A stretch of 64,000 nt of DNA from Phoronis australis (lineage: Eukaryota > Phoronida > Phoronidae), in the NCBI GenBank assembly GCA_002633005.1, contig NMRA01000111.1:464866-528865 (forward strand), given 5' to 3'. This document shows, piece after piece, positions 50,201-56,696 of this stretch. The notes beneath the pieces are model-generated. The model was not told the origin of the DNA, ran no database searches, and was given only the letters and a program-made list of their open reading frames with translations. Each line of letters begins with the position of its first letter. Position 1 is the stretch's first letter. The position numbers and the translations under genes are program-made.

Positions 50201-50402
50201 GTAGAATGCGGATCATTTTTTCAATTAGTTAATACTACAAACGTCAAAATTTAATTTGAAAATCCGCTACATGTGCCCTTGCGCTTACCGTGCGGATCGT
50301 AGCAGTAACCACAATATTTAGCGCACCTTTGTCGTGTCCAAGGCTCGTAAACACACCAACCTTTCCCGTAGGCCTTGCAGTTGCTTAGCTCATCCTTACA
50401 CA
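26208..50402 (-). CDS. Multi-ShKT plus MAM domain secreted or surface protein (gene model, 5' end missing)
   Basis: Nine exons with GT-AG borders on the minus strand join into one reading frame of about 410 codons, apart from one frameshift. Order from the N-terminal side: ShKT1 (50289-50402), Thr linker (48309-48350), ShKT2 (47006-47176), ShKT3 (45206-45354), ShKT4 (44111-44257), ShKT5 (39296-39424), MAM part 1 (36551-36691), MAM part 2 (28905-29158), MAM part 3 with stop (26208-26294). ShKT modules are six-cysteine extracellular domains; MAM domains are adhesion modules. The family is therefore extracellular, and adhesion or matrix function is inference. Exons through MAM part 1 are phase 1-1. 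No start codon or certain signal peptide is visible, so upstream exons may be missing. A specific symbol cannot be given. A toxin role is not implied: ShKT is widespread in non-toxin proteins. Confidence 0.85.
26295..28904 (-). other. Intron between MAM parts 2 and 3
   Basis: Bounded by GTAAAA at 28904 and TTTTGCAG at 26295. Contains the 28.4-kb palindrome and an (ATT)n run at about 26318-26333. Confidence 0.8.
28385..28440. repeat. Perfect 21-bp inverted repeat with 14-bp spacer
   Basis: Positions 28385-28405 and 28420-28440 are exact reverse complements. The right arm continues as GGGATATTACTTCAGGTACGCC, which recurs as GGGATATTACTTCATGTACGCC at 20676-20697, so the arm belongs to a dispersed repeat. 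It lies in the last intron of the ShKT-MAM gene. Confidence 0.75.
28905..29158 (-). CDS. Exon: MAM domain, middle part
   Basis: This 254-bp exon enters in phase 1 after cttttaag and leaves in phase 0 at TTCAAG|gtaaaa. It begins GHYLYVEAS, the standard MAM 'GHYmyvEaS' motif, continues with PLCVRFASHMYGSNMG (third conserved cysteine and the F-x-Y-x-M-x-G-like segment) and an L-x-I strand, then a Q-W segment. Joined to the previous exon it gives EGGGHYLYVEAS without a gap, confirming that no exon is missing across the 7.4-kb intron. Confidence 0.9.
30851..30935 (+). CDS. Open frame reading through the left TIR to a splice donor
   Basis: An ATG inside the left target duplication starts an uninterrupted basic frame (MNTPANPRSRTTGKRSR and onward, 28 codons plus one base) ending at CAAG|gtgagt. 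It runs through the whole left TIR. It may be the start exon of a host-element chimeric transcript, or chance openness of a GC-rich terminus. No partner exon was found. Confidence 0.22.
30871..31298 (+). repeat. Left subterminal motif array, four GCGATCG copies
   Basis: Copies of GCGATCGNGAACG are at 30871-30883, 30892-30904 and 31264-31276, with a degenerate one at 31286-31298. All point into the element. Offsets from the left end are about 15, 36, 408 and 430 bp, mirrored at the right end. Likely transposase-binding sites, by inference. Confidence 0.7.
31739..32040. mobile_element. hAT-like MITE inside the 3.3-kb element
   Basis: About 300 bp starting CAGTGGCGGATTTAGG and ending CTGGATCCACCCCTAG, an imperfect inverted match to a hAT-type terminus. 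Flanking 8-mers match at about four of eight positions, so the duplication has decayed or an end is off by a base. No coding potential. Confidence 0.55.
33040..33420 (-). pseudogene. Decayed C2H2 zinc-finger-like frame inside the 3.3-kb element
   Basis: On the minus strand, one frame reads CCGASFRKNFFV, then two stops, then LFQCPICDQCFTERGSLRT, then CKEYASFYRHESQNHH. Each resembles a C2H2 finger (C-x2-C, F, L, H) but histidines are partly lost and at least two in-frame stops interrupt. This suggests the element or an ancestor carried a multi-finger protein, DNA-binding by family knowledge. Whether it was part of a transposase or a captured host gene cannot be told. Confidence 0.45.
33655..34133 (-). 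repeat. Right subterminal motif array, five GCGATCG copies
   Basis: Minus-strand copies lie at 34121-34133, 34100-34112, 33709-33721, 33677-33689 (GCGATAG variant) and 33655-33667. Offsets from the right end are about 15, 36, 427, 459 and 481 bp. The inner copies vary at the central N and are more diverged than the outer two. Confidence 0.7.
34059..34083 (-). CDS. Candidate first coding exon of the 3.3-kb element's gene
   Basis: Just inside the right TIR, ATG starts eight codons (MADGSEVP) plus one base and meets a strong donor, CCAG|gtgagt. The context before ATG is A-rich (CCAAAA). Position and strand fit transcription from the right terminus toward the zinc-finger remnant at 33.0-33.4 kb. 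No downstream coding exon could be joined with confidence. Confidence 0.35.
35022..35094 (-). repeat. tRNA-like sequence in the long MAM intron
   Basis: Minus strand contains GAGTGGTGTAGTGGTAAAG (A-box region) and CTGGTTCGAATCCGG (T arm with B box), with an acceptor-like GCTGAG/CTCGGT pairing. Probably SINE-derived. Confidence 0.5.
36551..36691 (-). CDS. Exon: MAM domain, first part
   Basis: This 141-bp exon has acceptor ggtttctag and donor GGTG|gtatgt, both phase 1. It encodes the canonical MAM opening: CDFNKNLCGWKN, then DWRR, then TGPNADYEGG. These match the family landmarks C-[DN]-F-E-x2-L-C-x-[WY], D-x2-W and G-P-x2-D. Two of the four conserved MAM cysteines are here. A hAT-like element ends 34 bp upstream of the acceptor, replacing most of the normal branch-point neighbourhood. 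Confidence 0.9.
36726..37361 (-). mobile_element. hAT-like MITE / tRNA composite, copy 1
   Basis: Begins CAGTGGCGGATCTAGG and ends CCTAAATCCGCCTA, imperfect inverted hAT-like termini. TGAAACC flanks both sides directly, consistent with a 7-8-bp target duplication. A tRNA-like unit with A- and B-box sequences lies inside (36965-37033, minus). It is inverted relative to copy 2 (45937-46752), which shares about 540 bp. The 36.7-kb end is 34 bp from the acceptor of the first MAM exon. Confidence 0.72.
36965..37033 (-). repeat. tRNA-derived core within composite copy 1
   Basis: Minus-strand sequence contains GGTGATGTAGTGGTAACGC (A-box region) and GTGAGTTCGAGTC (B box) at tRNA spacing. It resembles the head of a tRNA-derived SINE, not a functional tRNA. 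Confidence 0.6.
37921..38138. mobile_element. Short hAT-like MITE
   Basis: A 218-bp stretch beginning CAGTGGCAGATCTACG and ending GTAGATCCGCCTCTG, so the termini are inverted repeats of the hAT type. Pyrimidine/G-rich inside. The flanking duplication is not convincing. It lies in the intron before the first MAM exon. Confidence 0.55.
39296..39424 (-). CDS. Exon: ShKT domain 5 with one cysteine lost
   Basis: This 129-bp phase 1-1 exon (acceptor ttacttagag, donor GCTC|gtaagt) encodes an ShKT domain in which the second cysteine is serine (CEDKQPNS, codon TCC where the family has TGC or TGT). The remaining five cysteines, the EPWAR segment and the CGYC end are kept. In ShKT folds the disulfides are C1-C6, C2-C4 and C3-C5, so the fourth cysteine is left unpaired. 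It could pair between molecules, or the domain may be relaxing. Confidence 0.85.
41151..42201 (+). pseudogene. DIRS-like retroelement remnant: RNase H end and tyrosine recombinase
   Basis: At 41151-41290 a frame reads KYIPGKTNFIADKLSRF, typical of the RNase H end of DIRS- or gypsy-type polymerases. It overlaps a recombinase frame from 41240: STISTYRGALSHFLHYH (N-terminal core-binding), an in-frame TAG at 41480, then in a second frame AFHAFLRVSEF carrying the first catalytic Arg, then in a third frame HSFRIGAATSAA (H-x2-R) and MGRWKSDALKNYIR with the catalytic Tyr. The catalytic motifs survive, but one stop and two frameshifts disable it. The RT/RNase H then YR order points to DIRS-like elements rather than Cryptons. 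It lies in the intron between ShKT4 and ShKT5, antisense to the gene. Confidence 0.8.
42202..43090 (+). repeat. Probable 3' noncoding tail of the DIRS-like element, with short degenerate tandem units
   Basis: A T/C-rich stretch follows the recombinase. Between about 42225 and 42425 a core close to CTGTATTGCCAGTGTCCC recurs five times, preceded by GGG-rich triplets, at irregular 30-60-bp spacing. Long overlapping open frames on the plus strand are low-complexity and I regard them as noncoding. The right end of the element is not recognised. Confidence 0.5.
43850..43922 (-). repeat. tRNA-like fragment abutting the 127-bp MITE
   Basis: Minus strand contains GTCGTGGTTTCGAGTCCC, a B-box-like T arm, and a TGGTTGATAAG A-box-like piece upstream. 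Probably a SINE head. Confidence 0.35.
43923..44049. mobile_element. 127-bp MITE with 31-bp terminal inverted repeats
   Basis: The first 31 bp and the reverse complement of the last 31 bp match except for two one-base indels and one substitution; both begin GTTCAGTA and share ACGCTAGGACCTAGC. No clear target duplication. It is inserted at the edge of a tRNA-like sequence (about 43850-43922). A related partial copy lies at 570-690. Confidence 0.75.
44111..44257 (-). CDS. Exon: ShKT domain 4
   Basis: This 147-bp phase 1-1 exon (acceptor gacttctag, donor GCAC|gtgcat, a weak but valid GT donor) encodes an intact ShKT domain with spacing C-x6-C-x7-C-x11-C-x3-C-x2-C, a GDYEPWAR segment and CGFC instead of CGYC. 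A short Thr-rich tail (TTTLPPA) follows. It is closest to ShKT2. A 127-bp MITE begins only about 60 bp into the downstream intron, and a LINE fragment sits antisense to the gene in the upstream intron. Confidence 0.88.
44389..44709 (+). pseudogene. Non-LTR retrotransposon C-terminal fragment
   Basis: The frame reads LGIRHVIQILTGHCNLARHRH, then C-x2-C-x8-H-x4-C (CPECG, SPKHLVESC) and AFYRPRSNLL. This is the zinc-knuckle tail found at the C-terminus of I/Jockey-type LINE polymerases after RNase H. A frameshift near 44650 moves the terminal FLKETGKLENLL into another frame before TAA. About 5' everything is missing, the usual truncation of LINE copies. It is antisense in the ShKT3-ShKT4 intron. 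Confidence 0.7.
45206..45354 (-). CDS. Exon: ShKT domain 3, frameshifted as assembled
   Basis: The first half encodes CEDKRTDC followed by a third cysteine with correct ShKT spacing. The second half, in another frame, encodes W-G-N-C-x3-C-x2-C and a run of nine Thr codons ending SAPP. The first frame hits a stop at its ATT-TAA inside the domain. Acceptor (gtggatag) and donor (CCAG|gtttga) fit phase 1, but the exon is 149 bp, not a multiple of three like its symmetric neighbours. Compared with ShKT4 it lacks several residues around the conserved Trp. A small deletion in the genome or an assembly error are both possible; if genomic, the exon must be skipped or the protein is truncated. Confidence 0.7.
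45937..46752 (+). mobile_element. hAT-like MITE / tRNA composite, copy 2
   Basis: Starts near ATAGGCGGATTTAGG and ends CCTAGATCCGCCACTG. From about 46206 to 46752 it matches copy 1 in the opposite orientation, including the tRNA-like core (46469-46536). Copy 2 is longer because about 240 bp around a poly-G run containing an undetermined base (45965) has no counterpart in copy 1. It sits in the intron between ShKT2 and ShKT3. Confidence 0.65.
46469..46536 (+). repeat. tRNA-derived core within composite copy 2
   Basis: Contains GTTGGTGTAGTGGTAACGC and GTGAGTTCGAGTC, nearly identical to the core in copy 1, so the tRNA-like unit was present before the two composites separated. Confidence 0.6.
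47006..47176 (-). CDS. Exon: ShKT domain 2 with Thr/Pro tail
   Basis: This 171-bp phase 1-1 exon has acceptor ttgttgcag and donor ACAC|gtaagt. It encodes a full six-cysteine ShKT domain with spacing C-x6-C-x7-C-x11-C-x3-C-x2-C, including the FEPWAR segment and CGYC end, followed by a roughly 20-residue Thr/Pro/Ala tail that should act as a mucin-like spacer before the next module. The cysteine pattern is intact. About 70 bp upstream of the acceptor lies one copy of a GC-rich repeat module (47248-47306). Confidence 0.9.
47248..47306 (+). repeat. GC-rich 60-bp module, single copy
   Basis: GGCGGCGCACCATAGG..ATATAGCC..CCACTTTTTTCAGTGCTGCGC. Same module is tandem at 61.3 and 61.7 kb. It lies 70 bp upstream of the ShKT2 acceptor. 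Confidence 0.6.
48309..48350 (-). CDS. Exon: Thr-rich linker (14 codons)
   Basis: A 42-bp micro-exon lies between ttcttttcag and gtaagc. It is phase 1-1 and keeps the frame between ShKT1 and ShKT2. It encodes almost only Thr, Val and Pro (TTTVTTPTTVTTA), a likely O-glycosylated spacer like the Thr/Pro tails in the ShKT2 and ShKT3 exons. Its symmetric phase means it could be skipped without changing frame. Confidence 0.72.
49365..49427 (+). repeat. CA-rich microsatellite
   Basis: Imperfect ACAC/GCAC run: ATATACACACACGCACGG through TACACACACAAACATG. Confidence 0.8.
50289..50402 (-). CDS. Exon: ShKT domain 1
   Basis: This 114-bp exon encodes a complete ShKT domain with all six cysteines, spaced C-x6-C-x7-C-x9-C-x3-C-x2-C, and the usual acidic residue two positions after the first cysteine, ending in CGYC. 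The acceptor is a T-rich tract ending ccttgcag and the donor is CACG|gtaagc; both borders are phase 1. The frame also stays open upstream of the acceptor to an ATG at 50554-50556, and the extension reads as a hydrophobic stretch. That stretch coincides with the polypyrimidine tract, so I favour the spliced model, but a first exon running 50289-50556 cannot be excluded. Confidence 0.88.
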
Positions 50403-52026
50403 CTGCAAGGTACAGGAATAACAGAAACACACGGATTACAATAAAGCACACAACCAGACGAGACTGCAAGAGCGGTGTCACAATGTAAATTCTATCAGAC
50501 AGTGAAAGATTGTCTAGCTTTTTTCCACATGACTCGTTCATCATGTTCAAAGACATCTAGCAAAAATCAACAAATGTCAAAGTGGAACGTGGCCTGAGAT
50601 TACAAATTTTGAAAAGGGTGACGCAAAATTTAATTCTTCAAGCACGAACTGAGGTGAGTGAGCAAGTGCGTGACGTAAAATCAAATGCTGTGATTAGTCA
50701 AATTTCTGAATGATTGTTTGCCAATTTGCTCATTTGACGACATGTGAAGACGTACTTATGACAGGGAATTAGGAGCATACGCTTACATGTAAAACAGATA
50801 GTAGGATAGCGAAAGAAGACTACATGTAATCTGTTACAATATAGAAGATGTTGGCCTGTGTCCCCTGTGACAGTAATTAGTAAATGAATAATACGAATCG
50901 ACATAAACACACAAAAAAAACACGATACACGTAAATATCCGCATTCATGAAATTTATGTGAAAACTTGAGTAAATTATTTTAAATGAAAAACGTGTTGTT
51001 GGATATAGTGCCACGGTTCTAAATACGGTCATAAACGGTAATGGGTTAAAAACAAGTCTTGTATTCCAGTGCTCTTTGAATAGACTTCAAACATTAAAAT
51101 ATCACATTTACACCGGTCAAACAATCTCGTTTAAAACAACAGGAAAGACAATAAACTACCTACAGAAAAGCGCTTTGCCTTAGCACAGACTAAACGTTGT
51201 TGTAAGACAATTTATCATTGATGTATGTTATATCACTCACGTCTTGATACGTACGTCCAATAACCGTGTCACGTGTCCGTCCAATAATATAGAACATCAG
51301 TGACGGGATGATTGCACGGGATTTAGCGAGTTTTGAGTAGTCGGTGTATTTAGTCAAATGTGTACGAAACCATAGAGTTTAACTGGTTAAAACTATATAA
51401 TTTCTGAAGGTAGGAAGTATATATACTATTTGATTCTTGACTTTATGCCAATGTGCTGTTCTTTGGATCAGGTGGCCGTGTCTTAGTAAAATTTAGCAAA
51501 AGCGAACGATACATCCAAACCAAAATAACGTTCATGACGAAATTTCAAAAACGGTTTAACAGTTTTCTAAAATTAGCATTTAGTGGTCGTCTAGCAGAAG
51601 GTAAGAGTTTTTAGGAACTCATGCAATTCCAACTTTGGTAGCCTCTTAACAAAAAAAGCAAAATTCAGTTCACTTTTAATCTGGTATAGAAGACGAAACA
51701 ATAGATTTCAGGGATTGCTTGTACCAGAAAGAGATAACCAGGAAGGGACAACTAGTTAAATCGCCGTTTTTGGTCTCCTTCCCCGAACTAATTTCAGGAG
51801 TTAAATTTCATTTAAAAGAAAACAGATGATTTAATCAGAGAGAGTAAAGCTTTTTCTATAGAAGGATATCAAAAAACTCACTTTGCAACCTTAAACAGTG
51901 GTGTAATTGTACTTTGAAAATATCGACTTCAGCGCACGCAATCGCAATTTCCCACACGCAGTCACGGGTATTTAGGCTTTTCCGTCGATGTATAGATGGC
52001 GCAGTAGTCAAGTGCTCCCTCACTAG

Positions 52027-52395
52027 CATATCAAATTTGCATACTGTAAATGGGAGTTTTCGAGATTCTCGTCAGTTGTTACATCGAAATCAGCGTCCTT
52101 CCGTGAGTTTGTGACAAAAGAATTTCATTGTGACAGATTTTATCCAGCAAGGAAACTTCCGTGGGACACGTTTGTTTCGGCTACGTTTAGTGAAGTAATA
52201 TTTGAGGAGTTGTCCGGCTTCTTCCATGAACTAAAGCGGAATATTGCTGATCGAATCGCCAGGAAATGGGTGGCGAAGAGCAAGGCCGACGTAGTGTTTC
52301 GCGCACTGAGTGAGGTCATGCTCTGCGTGAATGTTCAGAGAAAATTTATTCGGCCATATCATATGGTGCTACCACAATTGGACTTGAGGAGTTAA
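52027..52395 (+). CDS. Unidentified 122-codon open frame
   Basis: A frame open from just after a TAG at 52024 to TAA at 52393-52395 has protein-like composition, e.g. WDTFVSATFSEVIFEELSGF and AKSKADVVFRALSEVMLCVN, with alternating hydrophobic and charged residues. No ATG is required if it is a terminal exon; no acceptor was pinned. I do not recognise a family. Confidence 0.28.
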   Translation, partial: HIKFAYCKWEFSRFSSVVTSKSASFREFVTKEFHCDRFYPARKLPWDTFVSATFSEVIFEELSGFFHELKRNIADRIARKWVAKSKADVVFRALSEVMLCVNVQRKFIRPYHMVLPQLDLRS

Positions 52396-52616
52396 CATGA
52401 CACTGACTTGCAACGCAGTGCAATGTGCAATGCTACTTTTTGTGTATGCACCGCGAGTCCTCTGGCTTCGTCCACGTGTCCTCTGCTAGCAGCCACTACC
52501 AGCACTGCAAGCACCAGTATCGCAAGTAGACGGAATCTTTTTCCCGGCCCCAGTTTAATAAGTCGTACCTCTGGACTCCTACCCCAGCCTCACATGATAG
52601 TTTTTTACACGTACAG

Positions 52617-52735
52617 GTAGGTGGTTGTACTAGAGAGATGTTCCGTACATACAAGAAGAACAGGGATGATGCATCATACAATCAGAGAAGAAAAATTCTG
52701 GCTGCTGTGACCATTTCTGCAGATGTCAAAAAGAA
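52617..52735 (+). CDS. Unidentified candidate internal exon
   Basis: A 119-bp open stretch between ttttttacacgtacag and a consensus donor AA|gtgagt encodes a basic peptide including FRTYKKNRDDASYNQRRKIL and AAVTISADVKK. Both splice sites are strong. Phase is 0 in, 2 out. No confident partner exon; a possible acceptor at 55699 (ctttgcag) would give a stop within five codons. Confidence 0.35.
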
Positions 52736-53746
52736 GTGAGTTTTATTTTGATTTCCTGGGAATAAAGTGATAAGATTGGGAGTTATAAAAGTATTCATGT
52801 CCTTGTTTTGTATCAATGGTCACATGACTGCGTCTTATTCTCATCAATTCATTTTTTGGTCAAAACTGAATTGTTGCAAACTTTCCTCAGTTCACTCTAA
52901 TGACCCTCAATGCAAAGCAGGTGACTTTCTCAGTGATTGAAAGCAAAACAATATCCATGATTAGTTTCCAATAAAACAGTATGCGAATCATAGGTTGATT
53001 TCAGGACAAGCTGAACATAGACTACTTTGAAGATGCCACGTCTCATTAAAACCATGAAGATTTGAATTTTAGCAACCCCTACCTAATGACTTCATGGAGA
53101 AATGTGTGTGCAGAAAAAGAAACAATTGTTAAGTAATTTAAAATAGTAAAACTAAAACGACAAGCGTCAGTACTAAAATATATTTAAATATCCTATATTT
53201 CGAGCATTGCGCTCTTTGTCAAGGGTGTGCTACAGACTGCTGAGTACTTGTAGATGGATTTAAAATAAAATGGCACAGGAGACCACATAGCGACATACAA
53301 TAGACAAATTGCTGTTTTAAAGAAAACATTGCAACTGAAAGTTTAAAAACAAATGTGAACATACAAAAACCCCAATAATTTCAAATATAACGCAGTTGTT
53401 ATTTGATAGTGAAATATTCAAATATTAATAACTGTTCCTTGTTTCATTTGGGCAAGAATGAAATTTGCCTAAAAATAGTCTCTCAAAACGAGACTTTTGT
53501 GATATTGTAATTGTAACTCGTTCTGGGATGGTTTCCGGTACATTGATATTGAAAGATCCAGGGTAGTTTGTAAATTAACACTTCATTTGCATATTCACAA
53601 TGTATCTTTAAAGTATGTAGTTCGACGAGTTGGAACCAAAATGCAACTTGACACGCAAATTTTCTTTGAATTGCATATTTAAGTACTAAGTACTAAAATA
53701 GACAAAGGATATGTACACAACACACATTTAAGTGCATTACTTGACT

Positions 53747-55421
53747 TTAAAGTCCTTCTCTCACGCGTTGTTAACCCTTATTACATGGTTAGAAGATGTT
53801 ATAAGGATTCAAGAAGTACCTACCCCATAACTAATACACGATCCGTACTCGAAAACAGTTTAAATGAACGCGCCACTCACGATTCGCACCCGAAGAAACA
53901 CCGCCATTTTGAACTTGCCGCGAACCCGGAAGTACAATTCATTCAGGAACCCAGGCCGAGAAAACGCCGTCAGTGCGACTGGAGCAGTGCCTGTACTGTT
54001 ACCAGCCAGCAAACGGGGATAAAAAAATCGACAGCGCGCCTTAATTTTGATAAAATCAAACTACGGACAATTTTATGGAATTTGCTGAAGAAATGTGGCG
54101 AATAAATTTTGACAGAAATTATTTTGCCAGACTCGGGACCGCAGCCTATCGGACCCGGTGTGGATCGAGACCAGACACTGGCGAACGGTAAATGCATGCG
54201 GTTGCAAGCTGTTTTGTCGAAGTAAAATGGTCAAATGATAAATGCTGCATATATTCAAGGGTAGTTTCAGACACTTGCATGAAATTACGGGCTGGTTAGT
54301 CCTGTGTCACACTGCCGCGGCAGACCTTAGTTAGCCTCAGTCACCAGCTACCAGTGAAGACTATAGTCAAAATACAGCTTGTTAGTAGGCCTATACAGCT
54401 TTGCGCCAAGACTACCCTTAGGCCTAACTGGTCGCTGGCCACAAACACAAAAAACACGAAAATTGAACAAAGTTTCTTTTTTGTAGCAACGTTTGTCAAA
54501 ATGTATCAACGTTAAATCTTCACAAATTACAAAGTAGCCGATTGAACATGCCTTTCAGTTCAGCAAAAGTCGACATTGTAGGTGCCGCCAGAAATGAGAC
54601 GAAGTCCAACGGGAATTGTGAGCACATTTATCACTTAATGAGTAACAACTGCGAGGCTGAAATTTGGTGAACACTGCTAAATCGTGCAGAATAGTAAGTA
54701 AAGATATGTCTAACTAAATTTCACCGTAATTTGTTGGCGAAAACAATTTACACAAAGTTTTAAACTCGTAACTCATCCCGCTGTCCTCCAATATGGCCGA
54801 CGCGATCCAAACAAAGTGACCCAAATTTCGCCACAAAACTTGCAATAACTTTACAGTGCTTGCCCCGATTTTGATACTTTTTCGATTTTTACTGAGTAGA
54901 ATGTACTACCTTTCCGATGATAGCAAAGTACTTTTTCAAAACGAGGAAAAAAATAAAACCGAAAAAAAATTGGTTCGACCCATATTGGTTCCTAGGTTCG
55001 ACCGGCCTACGTAAGGAACTAAACACCAATGCTATTTTAACATACTAAGTACGCGTAACATTCCAAAAAAATCAACGACCACTAACTACAAACTATAAAT
55101 ACACTACATATGCAAACGAATCACATTATATTACTAATAAAACAAAATAATGAAGACTTTTCGAGCAAGCCATAGCACATTCAGTTACAAGGAAAAAATG
55201 GCGGCGTTCAGGACAAGTTCCTGAACTGATGAGCCGGAAATGTGGGTACGGAAATAACTGATAATCATACGCTCAGAGTGAAGGGTCAAATACTGTTAAA
55301 AAATCGCTTTTGGCAAGAAAGGCGAAAAGAATATAAAGAAAGGGTGTCGAAAATAAGAATTTATGTAATAAGTATTTTCTGATACTGGAACCACATGGGC
55401 ATTTTGCAAGAAGGACTTTAA
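53747..55421 (+). mobile_element. TTAA-flanked nonautonomous DNA transposon, copy 1
   Basis: Starts TTAA-AGTCCTTCT and ends AGAAGGACT-TTAA, a short terminal inverted repeat at TTAA, as in piggyBac and Kolobok superfamilies, which duplicate TTAA. Length 1675 bp including both TTAAs. It is nearly identical to 56697-58384 in direct orientation. A frame of about 100 codons (53806-54105 inside a larger open frame) is open in both copies, but no transposase is seen. Inside are ATGGCGGC/GCCAT motifs like YY1 sites and an 8-bp-arm hairpin at 55206-55226. Confidence 0.8.
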
Positions 55422-56696
55422 GTGAAGCATGCTTGCACATGAGTATGTCTTCAGGATGAAAGGACCTTAAAGAAGGTTTTAATTGAAGAAGTACAATGTT
55501 CTCAATGGATGAACTTTCAGATTTAGTTGTACAGTACTAGTTCAGTGTTGTTCTTGTGATTTCCTAACTTCTATAATGTTCACTAGTCCTGCTTGTGAGT
55601 ACTAATCGTGTTGCCGATATATCATCACTAAACATTCTAATTGTGTGCCTCTAGATACCCTCTCTCACTTCAAATTTTGCCATGTTTCGCTTTGCAGATT
55701 AGACAATCCAAGGTAAAAGATGATATAGAGTTGGTGACAATGGGTGTGGCAACTACAAAGTCAAGTCCGACATTTTTGATGTACATGTGATTGGCGACTT
55801 TGTAAGAACAATTCTTGTCGTAAATCTACCAATGCACATATTGGTGGTTTCCTCAGAGGAGAGGCAGGAAGAATCTTTGAAGGCAGAAGTATGCGAGCAA
55901 AAGGCGACGGGAGTTTGCGTGATAAACTTTATCGTCAGGTAGCAGTTTATAAAACGTGAATTAAATTGATGTGTATCATTTGCTCAAACTGTCCAAATAA
56001 TTTTCTGTGATCTGTTTCTAAATTTGTGTAGCAACTGTCCTTGTAGTGTTGTACAGCACAATAGAATACACAAGCACTTAAAGAGTTATCGTTGTGGCAT
56101 TTTCCAGATCTATGAACGTCACAACCATTATGATATCACATTAACTTAGCTAATGTTAAACAACAAAATCAGTCAACATAATGCAAAGTACACAGTATAT
56201 TTGAACACAGAGAGGTGCTATTCGAACCAAAAATGGCACTAGTAAAATACTTGTAGCAGTCTTATCATATTCAGAGCAGTGGTAGGCATGTTACTACTGT
56301 GACTATATCATGTGAATTAGTACATTCTTGTGTCCCTCAGTCCTTTTTTGCTTTTTCCTGAGTAGAATCCCATGGGTTGCAAGAATACCTCTGACCTCTC
56401 CCTGCAGTTTCTTTGTCAGTACGGCATGTGGAAAATTTACTGATGTCAGCTTTCTACTTGATATGTACTTGTATTGGCTATAAAAAGTTTCAACAGCACT
56501 ACCCTTCAACTGCAGTGGAGAAATGTAGTACCCTGGATGTCTGGTGTGAAAATCCTGACACAAGGCTTTGAACGAGAATACACAAATTTGTAGAAGATTG
56601 GAGGTCTGAAAGGAAACAATGAAAACACACTTAAGTTTGCTGTTGCAACTTCCAGCAGCGTCCTCAAATTGGACTTAACACAGGCTGAAGTGTGTA

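Noticed and set aside
55228-55246. CTGATGAGCCGGAAA, resembling a hammerhead ribozyme core
   Set aside because: There is no stem II between CTGATGA and GAAA and no flanking helices I and III could be drawn. The same string occurs in both TTAA-element copies only because they are copies.
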